A stretch of 64,000 nucleotides of DNA, from assembly GCF_963576675.1 (NCBI RefSeq), contig NC_088913.1, forward strand, positions 1,493,001 to 1,557,000, read 5' to 3'. Position numbers and translations under genes: made by a program. The notes beneath the pieces were generated by a model. It worked only from the letters and a program-made list of their open reading frames with translations, made no database searches and had not been told where the DNA came from. Origin of the DNA: Euphorbia lathyris. Its lineage: Eukaryota; Streptophyta; Magnoliopsida; Malpighiales; Euphorbiaceae. Shown one piece after another: positions 1 through 11,713 of the stretch. How positions within the stretch are numbered: the first letter of the stretch is position 1; every line of letters starts with the position of its first letter.

Positions 1-1548
1 CTCGATTGATACTATTAAAATCACCCTTGATGGCTTCAAAAATAGCATATTTTAAGAACTACTAATATTCTAAGCAACTTTAATTCTTCAACTTTTTTAT
101 TTTGAGATTATTTAGATGTTTGCTAAAAAGAGAGAAAGTTAATGTTTAGAGAGAGAAAGTTCTGAAAAAGATGATTTTCGAAAATCGAAAATGTAGTTCC
201 ATAGCAAATATAACATTGAACAACTTTAATTCTTGAAAAATTTCATTTTTAGGTCGTTAAAGATGATTTTAATAGCATTAATCCAAAAAGTCCTTGTTTT
301 TATTAAAAGTGTGAAATCTCGATCCTCGTTTTGACAAAAAGTAAACCACAGTTCTTTATCTGAAAATTAGTGAAACCACATGAGTTTTATTTGAAATTTA
401 TCCTATTTTTTATTTGTCTGTTTATACCAAATATAATAGTTAAAAATCTAAAAAAAAAGATAGAAGGACCAAAGAGTTAATATTAACAAAAGATATGAAC
501 CTTATAATGTGTTTTTCAAAATAGAAGAACTAAACAATGTGTTAAGTAAGGCAATCGGGACTAATAAATTACTTACCCTATTTTTAATATGTCCCTTGGC
601 GCTGATGTGATGTTGAGATGCCACGTCTGCCGTTTCGGTAAAAATGATAATTGAAATACGCTTTAAATGACTTTATTAATACAAAAGCAAACTTAAGTGA
701 TTTTATTGAGACAAATTGAACGTTTATAACATTTTGAGAATATTTCACAAATTTTAGTGATCGCCAATACTAATTACCCTTTAAACTGGATATAAAAATC
801 CCTAATTGACATGAAAATCCGTTATAAAACTAAATGACCTCAAATATTGATGATTTTAAAATAGTAAAATAAATAAATTAAAATTGTTTAAAGATATATT
901 TTCCATGAAATACAAATTTTCTGTTTTCCAAATCAAAATTTTGGAGTTTTAATTTCTTTTTCATTCGGGTAATGGCATGCTCCGTAGTTCATATGGGCTT
1001 TTTCAGCAACAAACCTATTCAGAGAATTGAAAAGAGTAAATTACATAATAGTCAGAAGTGACAAATTGAAAAAAAAAAAGTGACAAATTATTTACAAATG
1101 TCTCATTCTCTTAACCAAATAATTTATATGTCAAATCTAATGGTTTTTTAAAAACTGATTTTTTTTTTTATAAATGACTAACTTAAAATTTGACAAAAAC
1201 AAAAATAAAATTAGCATATTCTGATATTTTAAGTTTAAAAATCATATAATAAAGTACATAAATTGTTTTTAGATAAATGTAAATAAAAATTAAAATCTGA
1301 TTTTTAATATAATTTCTTTCATTGAAAAGGGAATTTGCAACATAATTTTGTAAGATAATTTAGGGGTAAATTATGTTCATGTTCTCTTTTAGGGATTCCA
1401 GGGTAAATTATGTTCATGTTGCTATTATTTACGAATAAGAGCGGATTAGAAATCCATTCCCCACGATCAGACATAGAATCGTATGTTCGAGCTAACACAT
1501 AGGCCGTACAATACGTTGAACGATGAATATAATTGATAGAACAAATTT
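1..1548. other. AT-rich spacer, no gene seen
   Basis: No coding region is recognisable. The stretch is AT-rich with homopolymer runs. Bases 397-583 are a partial copy of the TIR repeat described at 16918-17300. The remainder looks like degenerate interspersed repeat, but I could not define ends. Confidence 0.5.
397..583. repeat. Half copy of TIR element family (see 16918-17300)
   Basis: The block around 495-575 (ataatgtgtttttcaaaata followed by an aaacaatgtgttaagtaa-type stretch) closely matches the right arm of the element at 16918-17300. The left arm is not found here, so this is a truncated copy. Confidence 0.5.
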
Positions 1549-1955
1549 TTATTGCATATAAGGATTTACAATCACATAAAATATTGTCAATACACGAGTT
1601 ATCTTCAGCCCCATTTGTAAATCAACTTCTACTACGGTATTGACCCAACCTCGTGTTTTAATCCATCCCAGAGCTTCACGGCAAGCTAGCGGCTCAACCA
1701 GAAACAAGTCCTGCTGGCAATGTAGTATGCCATTTGCGTCAGCCAAAAAACCACTCGACGAGTCTCATGAAACTATCCCGAAACCAGCACTTTCAATATC
1801 CCAAACAAGGCCCCGTCCACATTTACCTTGACAAAGCCGTTAGTCGGGGCAGACCAAGACCGAACAACAATGGCTATATTAGACGAAGTTGTAGAACGCC
1901 GACCTAAAAGCTGCACATGTTTCCATGTCGGCTGATGCCACGGACCTGCCTGCAC
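1549..1955 (-). pseudogene. RNase H-like (RVT_3) domain fragment
   Basis: On the minus strand the conceptual peptide carries the opening motif of plant RVT_3 domains (W-S-A-P-T-N-G-F-V-K-V-N-V-D-G-A). After frame changes a later part reads R-E-A-L-G-W-I-K-T-R-G-W-V-N-T-V-V-E-V-D, the helix and strand that carry further catalytic acidic residues in this fold. RVT_3 domains are the RNase H tails of plant LINE polyproteins and their captured derivatives. Frames change between the two parts and no start or upstream reverse transcriptase is present, so I read it as a decayed fragment with no function. It is not part of the mTERF/UGT units. Confidence 0.65.
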
Positions 1956-2434
1956 GGGCCCGTGTCCGATGTTTCGGGCCTGTTTACACGAGCTCTATAT
2001 TGGATTCGACGGGTTTTGTTGACCTAGCTCGATTGGCGCGAGTTCGGCGGTTCTATTTGAATGAACTGTCTAGGTTTTTTCAGTAATATATTTTTTTGTG
2101 TGAATCAGTCGCTTTTATTGTTTTTGACTGTTTATAGCAAGTTTTCATCACCGGTCCTCCGACTCCAATGTGTACAATGTTACAAAGAAAACGAGATTTA
2201 GAAGAGTTTTAATTGCCTTGGATTTTTTTATCAGTTGTCCATATTCTCACGAATGGAAATTATCTCTCAAATTGGCTATGGATCGTTATCTCAAATATTT
2301 GAGAAGAGGTTAAGTGCTTTGATCGTGTTGAGTTCGTTCATGAATGAACGAGGACAATACAACTACTCATAATCTCATTATCTTGTTGTCGGAATGTCTC
2401 CATTTCCCGAAATGTAATTTTTATAAATAAAGTA
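1956..2434. other. Spacer with no recognisable gene
   Basis: Unique-looking sequence between the RNase H fragment and the MULE-type element. I see no open frame of note, no RNA gene and no repeat ends. It ends with the 9-bp target-site duplication AATAAAGTA at 2426-2434. Confidence 0.4.
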
Positions 2435-2929
2435 GGCCTAAACCATATGCAGTCCCCTAAACTTGTCACTTTTAATCATTTTGCCGCCTGAACTTATGGG
2501 ACGACCCGTTTGCCTCTTCAACTATTTAAAAGTTGTATTAGCAATCTCCACTTTTCATTATAACGGAAATAATTATGATATTTCTCATTGCAAGCACCAA
2601 GGTCATAATAAAAAGGGTGTGCACTATTAAAACAAGCTGTAAATGAGGTTAGTATAGACCGTACACAAGTTCTCTTATAAAAAGTGCATATATGGTTATG
2701 CACTACTAAAAAAAGCTGCAAATGAGGTTACATATATGTAGACTGGTTTCAATACTTCTATGAACACTTGTACTAATGTTGGAATTTCATTTTGTTTCCG
2801 TTATAATTAAAATAGGGGGTTGCTAATTTCACTTTTAAATAGTTGAGAGGGCAAATAGATCGTCCCGTAAGTTCAGGGAGCAAAATGACCAAAATTGACA
2901 AGTTTAGAGGGCTGCATATGGTTTAGGCT
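2435..2929. mobile_element. MULE-type MITE with long TIRs and 9-bp TSD
   Basis: A 495-bp element with long, imperfect terminal inverted repeats (over 100 bp): the left end ggcctaaaccatatgcag matches the complement of the right end ctgcatatggtttaggct. It is flanked by a perfect 9-bp duplication AATAAAGTA (2426-2434 and 2930-2938). Long TIRs plus a 9-bp TSD point to the Mutator superfamily. There is no transposase, so it is non-autonomous. Confidence 0.85.
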
Positions 2930-3440
2930 AATAAAGTAACACTTTCTTTTTTGGTATTATATCCATTGGGGTCCCTAAACTAAATTTTTAAAGTCCATTA
3001 GGATCCTAAACTATCAAAAGCTTCAATCAGGTCCATGAACTAAGCAAAATCATCAATTAGTCCACATCCTATCCTAAAATCAGAAACTGTTACTATTTGA
3101 TATATACTGTAATAATTTCTATGAGTTTAAAGAAGAGCGTCTGAAACTGTTTAACCGAATGATTTTCAATGAGACCTCAATTAATGATTTTTATTTAGAA
3201 TGAGAACTCAATTAATGGATTTTAGTTAGTTCAGGAACCTGATTGATAATTTTGATAGTTTAAGATTTTAATTGATTTCGAAGTTTTATTTTGGGTATTA
3301 TTATTATTATTTTTTTTTTTTTTTGGAGATTTTAAATAAACTAGTCTTACTGCTGGCCGTGCGCATCTTGCTTAGAATCAGTCAAATGTTGGAATCCCAT
3401 CAAGACGACATAGTTTCACTCTCTCTCTCCTTTCTCTTTA

Positions 3441-3449
3441 TTAGGGTTT
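3441..3449 (+). promoter_or_regulatory. Telo-box in mTERF copy A promoter remnant
   Basis: TTAGGGTTT, the complement of the plant telo-box AAACCCTAA, in a CT-rich leader. The same leader (a cgacatagttt motif, pyrimidine tract, then telo-box) precedes mTERF copies B, C and D, so the promoter of the decayed copy A has been kept. Telo-boxes are common in promoters of translation and organelle-related plant genes. Confidence 0.6.
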
Positions 3450-3508
3450 TGCTTTCTTCTTCATAGTTTCTGAATTTCTGAACTTCTTCTGCTGGAATTG
3501 GAATTGGA

Positions 3509-4126
3509 ATACCTAATATAAACACTTTGAGAGAAAATGGAGTGCCTGCATCAAGTATTTTTCTGTTAATTCATGCTGATTGGGTAAGTATTGTAACAAA
3601 TCCAGTCAAATTTAGAAAGATTTTGGAGGAAGTCAAGGAAATGGGATTTAATCCTTTGAAATCACAGTTTGTTATAGCAATCAAAACATTGACAGGATTG
3701 AGCAAATCGAAGAGGGATTAGAAGGTTGCGATTCATAAGAGGTGGGGTTGGTCTGATGAAGATATAATTACGGCCTTCAAGAGGATCCCATCGATTCTCT
3801 CAATCTCAGAGGATAAGCTAATGGCCATGATGGATTTTTATGTCAACAAATTGGGTTTACATTATTCAGTCATTCTGAGTTGTCCTGCACTACTCAAATA
3901 TAGCTTGAATAAGAGGCTCATTCCAAGAGGTGCAGTTATTGAATTTCTGTTATCCAAGGGTCTGGTCAAATTGAATTCAAGCATAGCTAGTTTGTTCAAA
4001 TGTTCAGAGAGGCGTTTCTTGGAAAAATATGTGAAATGCCACGAGGAAGCTCCTCATTTAATTCAGCTGTATAACCACAAGTTAAAACTTTCCGATACAA
4101 GAACATGTGGAGAAGATGAAGAATGA
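3509..4126 (+). pseudogene. mTERF family pseudogene, copy A (5' deletion and nonsense)
   Basis: This matches residues 184 to the end of the intact mTERF at 11862-13028. The 5' UTR joins directly to codon 184 at about 3508, so the targeting peptide and first mTERF repeats (residues 1-183) are deleted. The junction is short AT microhomology. A G-to-T change makes TAG at 3719-3721 where copy B has Glu254, and the frame stays open on both sides of it. The remaining part keeps the K-R-W-G-W-S-D-E-D mTERF repeat and the C-terminal L-E-K-Y-V-K-C-H-E-E-A-P block. Two independent lesions make it clearly non-functional. Confidence 0.9.
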
Positions 4127-4720
4127 CAAGGTGATGCAAATTTACTTCACTGCTTTTTCTGCTATTCTTGGATGAACTTTGAAATTCTCAGTGAAGTAGG
4201 AATCTATAACATTGAAATTCTTGTCTACTTTTGGGAATTGCCATAATATTTGCTGTGAATAAATTTCATCCTGTTGGGTAAAGATATAGACTTGTCCTGC
4301 TTTTTGGTATAAAAGTACGGATGAAGACCGGTTCGGCCCCTAAACAACCTTTGTTTTGCTTGAAATGGCCATGGCATATTCAACAAGGTCCCCAGAATCC
4401 TAGTTAATGCACTTTTGAGGGTCCTTGGATATTGATATCTTTGCAAACTCTTGGATGCATTGCTTTCAAATATTTCAATTCAATATCTAAATCTTCAAGT
4501 TTTACTGGATCAGTGCCTTTAATTCAAACGAATCAGGTGCCAGAAGGAGCCCGGATAATAGTTTGAAGTGCCAAATGAAAGTTCCGACTGCTGAAGTGCA
4601 AGGAGAGGCAGAGCAAAGAGCATTTGCTTTGGCATTAGGCGAGAATAGGAATTGAAGTTGGCTCAACATTGTAATGGAAGATGCAGAGACTGAGGAAATG
4701 GCTGCCTGAGGTTTTAAACT
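4127..4720 (+). other. Conserved mTERF 3' flank, copy A
   Basis: This stretch follows the mTERF stop in every copy: near 13029-13390, 47121-47700, 54240-54835 (inverted) and 62330-62942 (inverted). It includes the block caggtgccagaag followed by a gcccggata-type motif. It behaves as part of the duplicated unit, probably 3' UTR and downstream flank. On the antisense strand a short frame rich in Glu, Leu and Lys is conserved between copies (see findings). Confidence 0.55.
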
Positions 4721-5129
4721 ATCCTCTCAATATATTTATTTATTTTCATTATTAGATAGTTGATATGCATTTAAGTTATGATCTTTGCTTTGAACATAAA
4801 GATAGTAGATGTGCATTTAAATCATGATGATTGGTTGTTGCTATTTCTTGATTCCTCTGAAGCATAACATAGCATGTTTCAAACTATTTCTGCTATCAAT
4901 TTCTTGGAGAATTATATTAAATATCTACTCTTGGCATATTGAATTCTGTAACATGGATGATTAAGTTCATGCAACGTACATATGGTTTGGCCAGTTTGCA
5001 AACACAGTCTCGTGGTAAAAAACTTTTAAATGGGAGTCTGAGGTTTACGCCGTTAGCAAATATAGTCCAAAATGCTAACGACATTAAAAAAAACTCTGAC
5101 GTGGCATCGGTACCTATTTTAGTTTGATA

Positions 5130-5320
5130 TTGGAACCCGAATTTCGGTCTTTAGGATTTGTCTGGAGACAAGAGGCTCGTTAAGAGGAGCTGTGAGATAA
5201 TGGTAGCCTTGAGGTTTTTTGAAGCAAAAAGCTTGTCTGCCATTTGGAATCATGTGGCCATAAGCCATTAGCCATGAATGGGAAGAAAAGTATGCGTGGC
5301 TTTTGAAATTCACTTCCCAT
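5130..5320 (-). pseudogene. UGT 5' fragment facing copy-A mTERF
   Basis: Reading leftwards from ATG at 5320-5318, the peptide begins M-G-S-E-F-Q-K and then L-F-F-P-F-M-A, the start of a plant UGT, and later has the [10 protein letters not shown] motif in another frame. It stops after about 60 codons and carries indels in the A-H-G-H region that holds the catalytic His of the family. It is divergently arranged with the UGT pseudogene at 5611. Equivalent fragments exist at 48080, 53687 and 61800, so it was part of the ancestral unit. Confidence 0.75.
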
Positions 5321-5610
5321 GGTTTGACTGCTTTGAAATTAACCAAAAAAAAAAAGATGAAGATGAAGTTGCAGTAGCTGTTTAATAAAGTATTTTTTAG
5401 ATAATTTGTTATAATAATAATAATAATTAAGTATATAGTTTTTTAAACAGCTATTGCAACTTCATCTTCATCTTCTATTTTTTTTTTGTATTAAGTCAAC
5501 TTTAGGGAGAGTTATTATAACAAATTATCTAAAAAATACTTTATTAAACAGCAACTGCAACTTCATCTTCATCTTCTATCATTTTTGGTAAATTTCAAAG
5601 CAATCAAACA
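5321..5610. repeat. Palindromic spacer between head-to-head UGT starts
   Basis: The two arms are inverted copies of the UGT 5' flank. The left arm (about 5357-5410) reads agatgaagatgaagttgcag and then ttattaa/attttttagataatttg-type sequence. The right arm (about 5516-5580) is its complement, and a third partial copy of the arm lies at 5449-5478. It would serve as a shared divergent promoter if either gene were active. Confidence 0.75.
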
Positions 5611-6890
5611 ATGGGAAGTGAATCTCAGAAACCACATATACTTTTCTTCCCATTCATGGCTCATGGCCATATGATTCCAATCGTGGACATAGCCAAACTT
5701 TTTTCTTCAAGAAACCTCAAAACCACCATTCTCACAACTCCTCTTAATGAACCTCTTGTCTCTAGATAAATAAAAAAAACCCCAAATTCATATTCTAATA
5801 TCAATCTTCACATCCTTAAATTTCCTACAATTGAAAGTGGATTACCAGAAGGATGTGAAAATGGTGATTTCATCTCTTCTAAGAATCTAGGATGGGAAAT
5901 TCTCTCCAAATTTCTAGTTGCAACAGCTTTGTTTCAGGATCCACTGGAAAAAGTGCTAAGAGAAATCAATCCTGAGATTGTCTTGTTGCTGATTGGATAT
6001 TTCCTTGGGCTACTGATTCTGCTTCCAAATTTGGTATCCCAAGGCTTGTTTTTCATGGAACTTGTTTCTTTTCTTTATGTACTATCATATCTATTCACAA
6101 ATATAAACCCTATAAAAACGTCTCGTCAGATTCAGAGCCCTTTGTCGTTCCGAGTCTTCCTGGAGATATGACGCTCTCAAGAAACAAATTATTGAAAGCT
6201 GAGTTAGGGGAAAGTGAAACCGATGAGATGAGAAAACTCTACGAGTCTTCCATAGAATGGGAGCTGAAGAGCTTTGGAGTAGTAGTAAACAGTTTTTTCG
6301 AGCTCGAACCGGTGTACGCTGAACATTATCGAAACGTTTTGGGAAGGAGAGCTTGGAGTATTGGCCCGGTTTCTCTTTGTAATAGAGATGTTGAAGCACA
6401 AGCACGAAGAGGAAACGAAGTATCGATCGATGAACACGAGTGTTCGAAATGGCTTGATTCCATGAAACCTGATTGGGTTGTTTACTTATGTTTTGGTAGT
6501 ACAACCAACTTCAAAGCAACTCAGCTGAAGGAGATTGCTGCCGGACTTGAAGCTTCTCGGAAGGACTTTATATGGGCCGTCTGGAAGAGCATTGATCTTG
6601 AAGACGACGAAGAATGGTTGCCTGAAGGATTTGAAGAAAGTATGGAAGGAAAAGGGCTGATAATTCGAGGATGGGCACCGTAAGTAGTTATACTTGAACA
6701 CGAAGCAATAGGGGGATCCGTTACTCATTGCGGATGGAATTCAAGGCTCGAAGGAATAGTTGCGGAGTTGCCAATGGTGACTTGGCCTATAGCAAGTGGG
6801 CAGATTGCAAGAATGGCTGTTGAAGAAGGTGGATCATCCTATTCTGATCTTAATGTTTTAATTGATGAACTAATTAAGCGTCAATCTTAA
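5611..6890 (+). pseudogene. UDP-glycosyltransferase (UGT73-like) pseudogene, copy A
   Basis: Family: plant GT1 UGTs transfer sugar from a UDP-sugar to small molecules in the cytosol. The start [20 protein letters not shown] is intact, including the catalytic His region. Lesions seen: TAA at 5767-5769 (CAA in copy D); a 1-bp loss at about 5974-5977, shared with copy D; TAA at 6681-6683 inside the PSPG box right after W-A-P; and an internal deletion of roughly 200 bp after the T-W-P-I part of the PSPG box, which joins it to the C-terminal [10 protein letters not shown] segment. The HCGW core of the PSPG box remains. The gene is intronless, as usual for this group. Non-functional. Confidence 0.9.
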
Positions 6891-6900
6891 TTTAAAGTAG

Positions 6901-7160
6901 AAATTAATATGGATGGTTCTGCTTTTGGTACTCCTCGAGCTGCTGGTTCGGGTGGGATTTTCAGAAATGCTGGTGCTAAAGGGCGCTAACTGCGCCATGG
7001 CGTGGTTATGACTGACATTGTCTTTGGATGTTTTTGGAGGTTTCTTGAAAGTTTAGACGAGATTGGTTGACTTGTCTTCATTTTCTTTCCTCCATGGATT
7101 CGTTATTACTCATCTACAGAGAAGAAAATTGGGTTGCTGATACTACGGTAATATTTTGTT
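6901..7160 (+). pseudogene. RNase H-like (RVT_3) fragment behind UGT copy A
   Basis: The + strand reads N-M-D-G-S-A-F-G-T-P-R-A-A-G-S-G-G-I-F-R-N-A-G-A, the first strands of an RVT_3 domain with the catalytic Asp in D-G-S. It is then broken by stops and indels. The same fragment follows the UGT stop in copies C, D and E, so it belongs to the duplicated unit and was not inserted separately each time. Confidence 0.7.
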
Positions 7161-8038
7161 TGTTGTTGAGTTATATCCGTATCTCTTTAATTCTTTCATT
7201 TTTATGATTTTAGCAATTTTGAGCAATTTCACTTTGTTTAATTTATTGTTTAGACTTCTAGGTGTAACCGAGTCTCATGAAAGAGTCAGGAATAATTACG
7301 GACTTTATGTCATTTTCGTCCTTTCAACGCTCACAACCCTCAGATTAGAAGTCAAGACGGTGCACAATTTAGTTGGAATGACATTTCCTTTCCAATTCCT
7401 TTATTTTCACATCCCGAAGTATTCTCAGAATCAATTTTCCTGTTGTCGATAACATTTATTTTTATAGCAAAACAAAACCCGGAAAGGAATTTAGAATGAA
7501 TTTAAAAACATTTGAAAACACATTAAATACTTGGCACACTCGCAAATGCATTAAACTGATAAAAAGGCAGAAACAACTTTATTTTTCGTTTCATTATGAC
7601 CCATGAACTTAAAAATAAGGCATGGTTCTAAACTTTGCACTTCGATAAGATACTAGTTTCTTTTACTGTTGACCAAGTCAAAATAGCCAATTGCAATATT
7701 AAAATAGAAATACCCAAGAATTAAAGTTATTTGAAACCAAATTTCTCATGAAATTGTCATTTTCGATTTCCATTTTCGGAACTTTCTCGATTTAAGTGAA
7801 TATTTTCTCTCTCATAACTAAACAATACCTAGATGACATTAAAACCAAAAGCTTCAAGAATTAAAATTATTTGAAATATCATTTTCATCAGTTGAATAGC
7901 CGAGGGTTACCTGCTATTGGAGAGGTCATCTTTATCAACGTTAAACTGGATCATTATGTTAGTAATGTGTGAAAATAATGTCTGATTTTAAAGTTCAGAG
8001 ACAATAACAAAAATGAGGAAAAAATTGAGAGATCATGT
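7161..8038. other. Spacer with no recognisable gene
   Basis: AT-rich sequence with a few short open frames that match nothing I recognise. The first few hundred bases may be decayed tail of the RNase H fragment; the rest resembles repeat sequence seen near 1-300. Confidence 0.35.
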
Positions 8039-8039
8039 T

Positions 8040-9290
8040 TGGTTCAACGCTCCAATGCTCCCATTTGTGGGTTGATGCTCAATTTTAATCGTAAGAAGAG
8101 ACATATTGATTCTTCGGACAGCTACGATTTCTGTCATCATCCGCAGATGGATTTGCACATTTTACAAGACTACAACATAGTGTGTCAAATATGGTTTCAG
8201 TTTGTTCCTACTGGGGCTCATTCTCAGTTCTTCTTTATTGAGTGGCTGGAGCTAGGGGTGTTCATCGGTCGGTTCGGTCTGAAAAACGAGCCGAACTGAA
8301 ATAACCGAATAGCTTCAAAAATAAAAACCGAATCTAACTAAATAATAATAAATAACCGAACCGAACCGACCGAATTATTTCGGTTAACTCGGTTCGGTTA
8401 TTCGGTTTCTTTACATTAAAAATTTTCATTAAAAATTATTTCTATGCAAGGTTAATATTACACTATTAATGATGTTGCTTGATTTACTTATATATATAAC
8501 CATTTTTGTTTTTGTTTTTGTTTTTGATCCTGATATTGTATTGACAAAAAAAAAAAAATTATTATATTATATTATATAGTTAAAATATAATTACTAAATT
8601 AAATGAATCCAGGAGATTATGTATTATGTTGTGCGTATAATCTACTGGATTCAGTGTAAATTATAGTTTATACTACATAACAATTTCAACAATTTATTAC
8701 TTGTTAATTGTTAAATCTAAAGCTAACTTATAATCACAGACAATTAAGTTATACTAACTAATAATTAATAAATCTAATTTCTAATTAAATTTAATTTAGT
8801 TTGGTCAGTTCGGTTAATTCAATAATTTTGATTTAAAAACCGAACCGACCGAATTTACCGAATTATTATAAAAAATAAAACCGAAACCGAACCTAATTGA
8901 TTGAAAAACTGAATCGAAAAACCGAAATGCTTCGGTTCGGTCGGTTATTTCGATCCGATTCGGTTTTTGCACACCCCTACCTGGAGCAAAATCTTAGCGC
9001 TACGAAATGCTTTACAGACATACCTTAACCTATTGTGTTTGATTCCTTTTTGTGGGGTTTGTGGAAAGAGACATCAATTTGTTTTTTATGGTGTGGTGCA
9101 CTTTCCGACCAATATTTGTTGCCTTCTTTCCTAAACTAGGGACTTTGTTTTCGCCTTTCTAAGGGGAATAATTTTAGTCGTTAGGATTCTCTCATTTAGA
9201 TCTCGTAGTGCCTTCTGTATCCGACTTGGTTCAAATTGAATGTTGATGGTGCGTGTAAAACTCTTATGAGTTATGCTTTCCTTTTCCAAA
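8040..9290 (+). pseudogene. LINE-derived tail (zf-RVT plus RNase H), split by a hAT-type MITE
   Basis: Before the insertion the + strand reads C-H-H-P-Q-M-D-L-H-I-L-Q-D-Y-N and then F-F-I-E-W-L-E, the pattern of the zinc-binding region after reverse transcriptase in plant LINEs. After the insertion (8980 on) it continues N-L-S-A-T-K and I-V-F-D-S-F-L-W-G-L-W-K, then P-T-W-F-K-L-N-V-D-G-A, the start of an RVT_3 RNase H domain. Excising the element and one TSD copy restores continuity at W-L-E. Stops and frame changes show it is dead. No reverse transcriptase core is present in the window. Confidence 0.7.
8253..8979. mobile_element. hAT-type non-autonomous element
   Basis: A 727-bp element with ends taggggtgttca and tgcacacccctа-type inverted termini (the right end is the complement of taggggtgtgca), and internal arms built of cggttcggt motifs on one side and their complement on the other. 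It is flanked by an 8-bp duplication with one mismatch: gctggagc at 8245-8252 and cctggagc at 8980-8987. An 8-bp TSD is typical of hAT elements. No transposase. Confidence 0.75.
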
Positions 9291-10016
9291 GAAGCAACTG
9301 CTAGTGCCAAATAGACCAGTGAATAAAAACCACAAGGTCCCACACATTTAACCCCAGTCTTACACCTTAAATTGCATACAACGTTTGTGGCTGATATGAC
9401 TGGTTCAAGTTCCATTAAGCAGTTGCTAAATGAAATCTCACTCATTTACGACACAATCTTGTCATTATATAAATAGAAAGGTACATAATACACTAAAAGA
9501 CAACATTCTCCTTGCATATTCAAACTATATACTTGTCAGTATTTGTTTCCTCATTTAGCTTTGTTAACTTAAGCATCAGATTGGATCCTGATCTTCCGCC
9601 CCTCCTTCATCTTTTATTATTTTAGGAAGTAGAAGAACATCGGAAAGCTCATCTTAAATTATTCCACAACATATACTAATTACAAAACGTAATTAATTAT
9701 CACAAGAAATAATCAGGAATTCCTTTCGGGGATTAACGGGGCTGAGATGGGATCCCCACGACCGGGGATACTTTTCTCTATCCCGCCCCATTCCCATCAC
9801 TTATCCCCACCCGAGCCCCATAGGGATAACAGAAGAGTTATCTTATTCTCAATTTATGTTGCAAAGGAAACAAAATTTCGAAGAGTTTTGATGGTCTTGA
9901 ATTCTTTATCTGCTTGACAGTCTCTCTATCTGATTTTTCATGAATTGTATTTGATATTGTGTTGTTAATGACTCTGTGTTTTCTTAACTAATAATGTTTA
10001 TAAATAAATAAATTAA
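9291..10016. other. Spacer with a GC-rich repeat remnant
   Basis: No gene recognised. Bases about 9722-9835 are rich in ggggat and atcccc motifs, like the short GC-rich repeats common in plant intergenic DNA. The 9-bp TSD of the following MULE is at 10008-10016. Confidence 0.4.
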
Positions 10017-11520
10017 AGGTAAATTACAAAACTAGGTCAAATGGGAGGCTTATTTACATATTTAATCCATTTTCTCAACCTACTACATATCTAGACTGTT
10101 TTTGTGTGACTTTCTCATAATGCCCCTAATATTTACGAGCGTCTCTTTCTCCCGTCTGACTTCGCAGATTCGATTATATGCGAAGCTAATGTTTGGTTTG
10201 CTTGATGAATTTAATTAGCATATGCGAAGCATGCGAAGCTAATGTTTGGTTTACTTGATGAATTTACTTAGCATATGCGAAGCCTGGATGTGTTTTTAAG
10301 CCAATTCGCGAAGTGGTATATATCAAAAAATACCAAACAACAAAGGATTCTAACATTAAAATCATAACATTATCAAAATTTACAACAAGATTGCCACAAT
10401 AAACTCCTAACAAATCACTTCATAATACATAGGCTCCTATTTACTACTGATAGATGGATGTGTCTCACGGTACAGAACAAGATTGCCACAATAAACTCCT
10501 AACAAATCACTTCATTATACATAGACTCTTATTCATCACCGATGGATGGATGTCTCACGATACATAGGCTCCTATTCACCACTGGGGGATGGATGTGTCC
10601 CACGGTGTAAGCTCTTATTCACCACCGATGGTTGGAAGTCCAGGCCTTTTGGAATGGATGTCTCTCATGGCACCCTAGCACGCCGACTTCCAGAATGAAT
10701 ATTATATATTCAACCACATTCAGAGAAATTTATTCGTGTTAGTCAAAAACAAATGAAGATTTGGCTTCGCGAAACGAGGATTCGCTAAGTATGCGAACAT
10801 AAATGTGCAAGGAATATGGTGATTTTACTTAACAAAACAATGATTTCGCGACGTCTGCGAGGAGAAATGTGACGCTCTGACTTCGAGAAACGATGATTTA
10901 GCGGAGTCTGCAGAGAAATTTACCGAATTACCTCACAGACTTCGCGTAATCATCGTTTCACGAAGTTAAATCGATAAATTTCTCCCAGCAGACTTCGCAA
11001 AAATGACATATGCTAAGTAAATTTAAGGGAAAATGCAGGAAAAACTGTATATACTTACATTTTTCGACGAAAACAATATGATAAACTGGGAAAAACGATG
11101 AAAATAACATAGAATCACCATTTCTTCGATGGCCACAAGAAGAAAGAAACCAAGTAACAAGCAGGAACATGAAGATGAAGAACCATGACTTCGTTTTCTA
11201 GGATTAGGAAGTTGCAGAATCAAGAGATGAAGAAAGGAAAAAGAGAAATACATGGTGATTTATAGAAATGGTGCAGATTTCGTGCAATTTAAAGGAAGAT
11301 AGGAAGATCAAAAGTCTTCGAATCATTAATGGAGGAGCCAACAACCGTTCTGCGTAACTAAGGAGAAGAGAGGAGAGAAACCGTTCGCGGAAGGGGAAGT
11401 GGGAAGGTTGGGGGTATTATGGGAAAGTCACACAAAAACAGTCTACATATGTAGTATATTGAGAAAATGGGTTATATATGTAAATGGGCCTCCCATTTAG
11501 CCTAGTTTTGTAATTTACCC
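10017..11520. mobile_element. Non-autonomous MULE-type element, 9-bp TSD
   Basis: A 1504-bp element with terminal inverted repeats of about 110 bp (left end ggtaaattacaaaacta, right end the complement). It is flanked by a perfect 9-bp duplication ATAAATTAA (10008-10016 and 11521-11529), diagnostic of the Mutator superfamily. The inside has no transposase. It holds several direct repeats, including gcgaagctaatgtttggttt (two near copies at 10180-10260) and a set of repeats around 10380-10640 with a ggatgg/tctcac core. Two short minus-strand open frames (10958-11253) match nothing I know. Confidence 0.85.
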
Positions 11521-11713
11521 ATAAATTAATTAATTAAAAAGAAAAAGGGTAATTTAGCAAGTAACACTTTTTTTTTTTTTTGGAGATTTTAATAAAAATA
11601 TTTTACCACATAGTCTTGCTGCTGGCCGGGCCTTTTTACAATCAGTCAGATTAGATGTTGGAATCCCTTATCCCATCAAAACGACATAGTTTTACTCTCT
11701 CTTCTTCTCTTTA

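Noticed and set aside
7156..7452. 98-codon + strand frame
   Set aside because: Phe- and Leu-rich translation of AT-rich DNA, not conserved in the other units and without any recognised motif.
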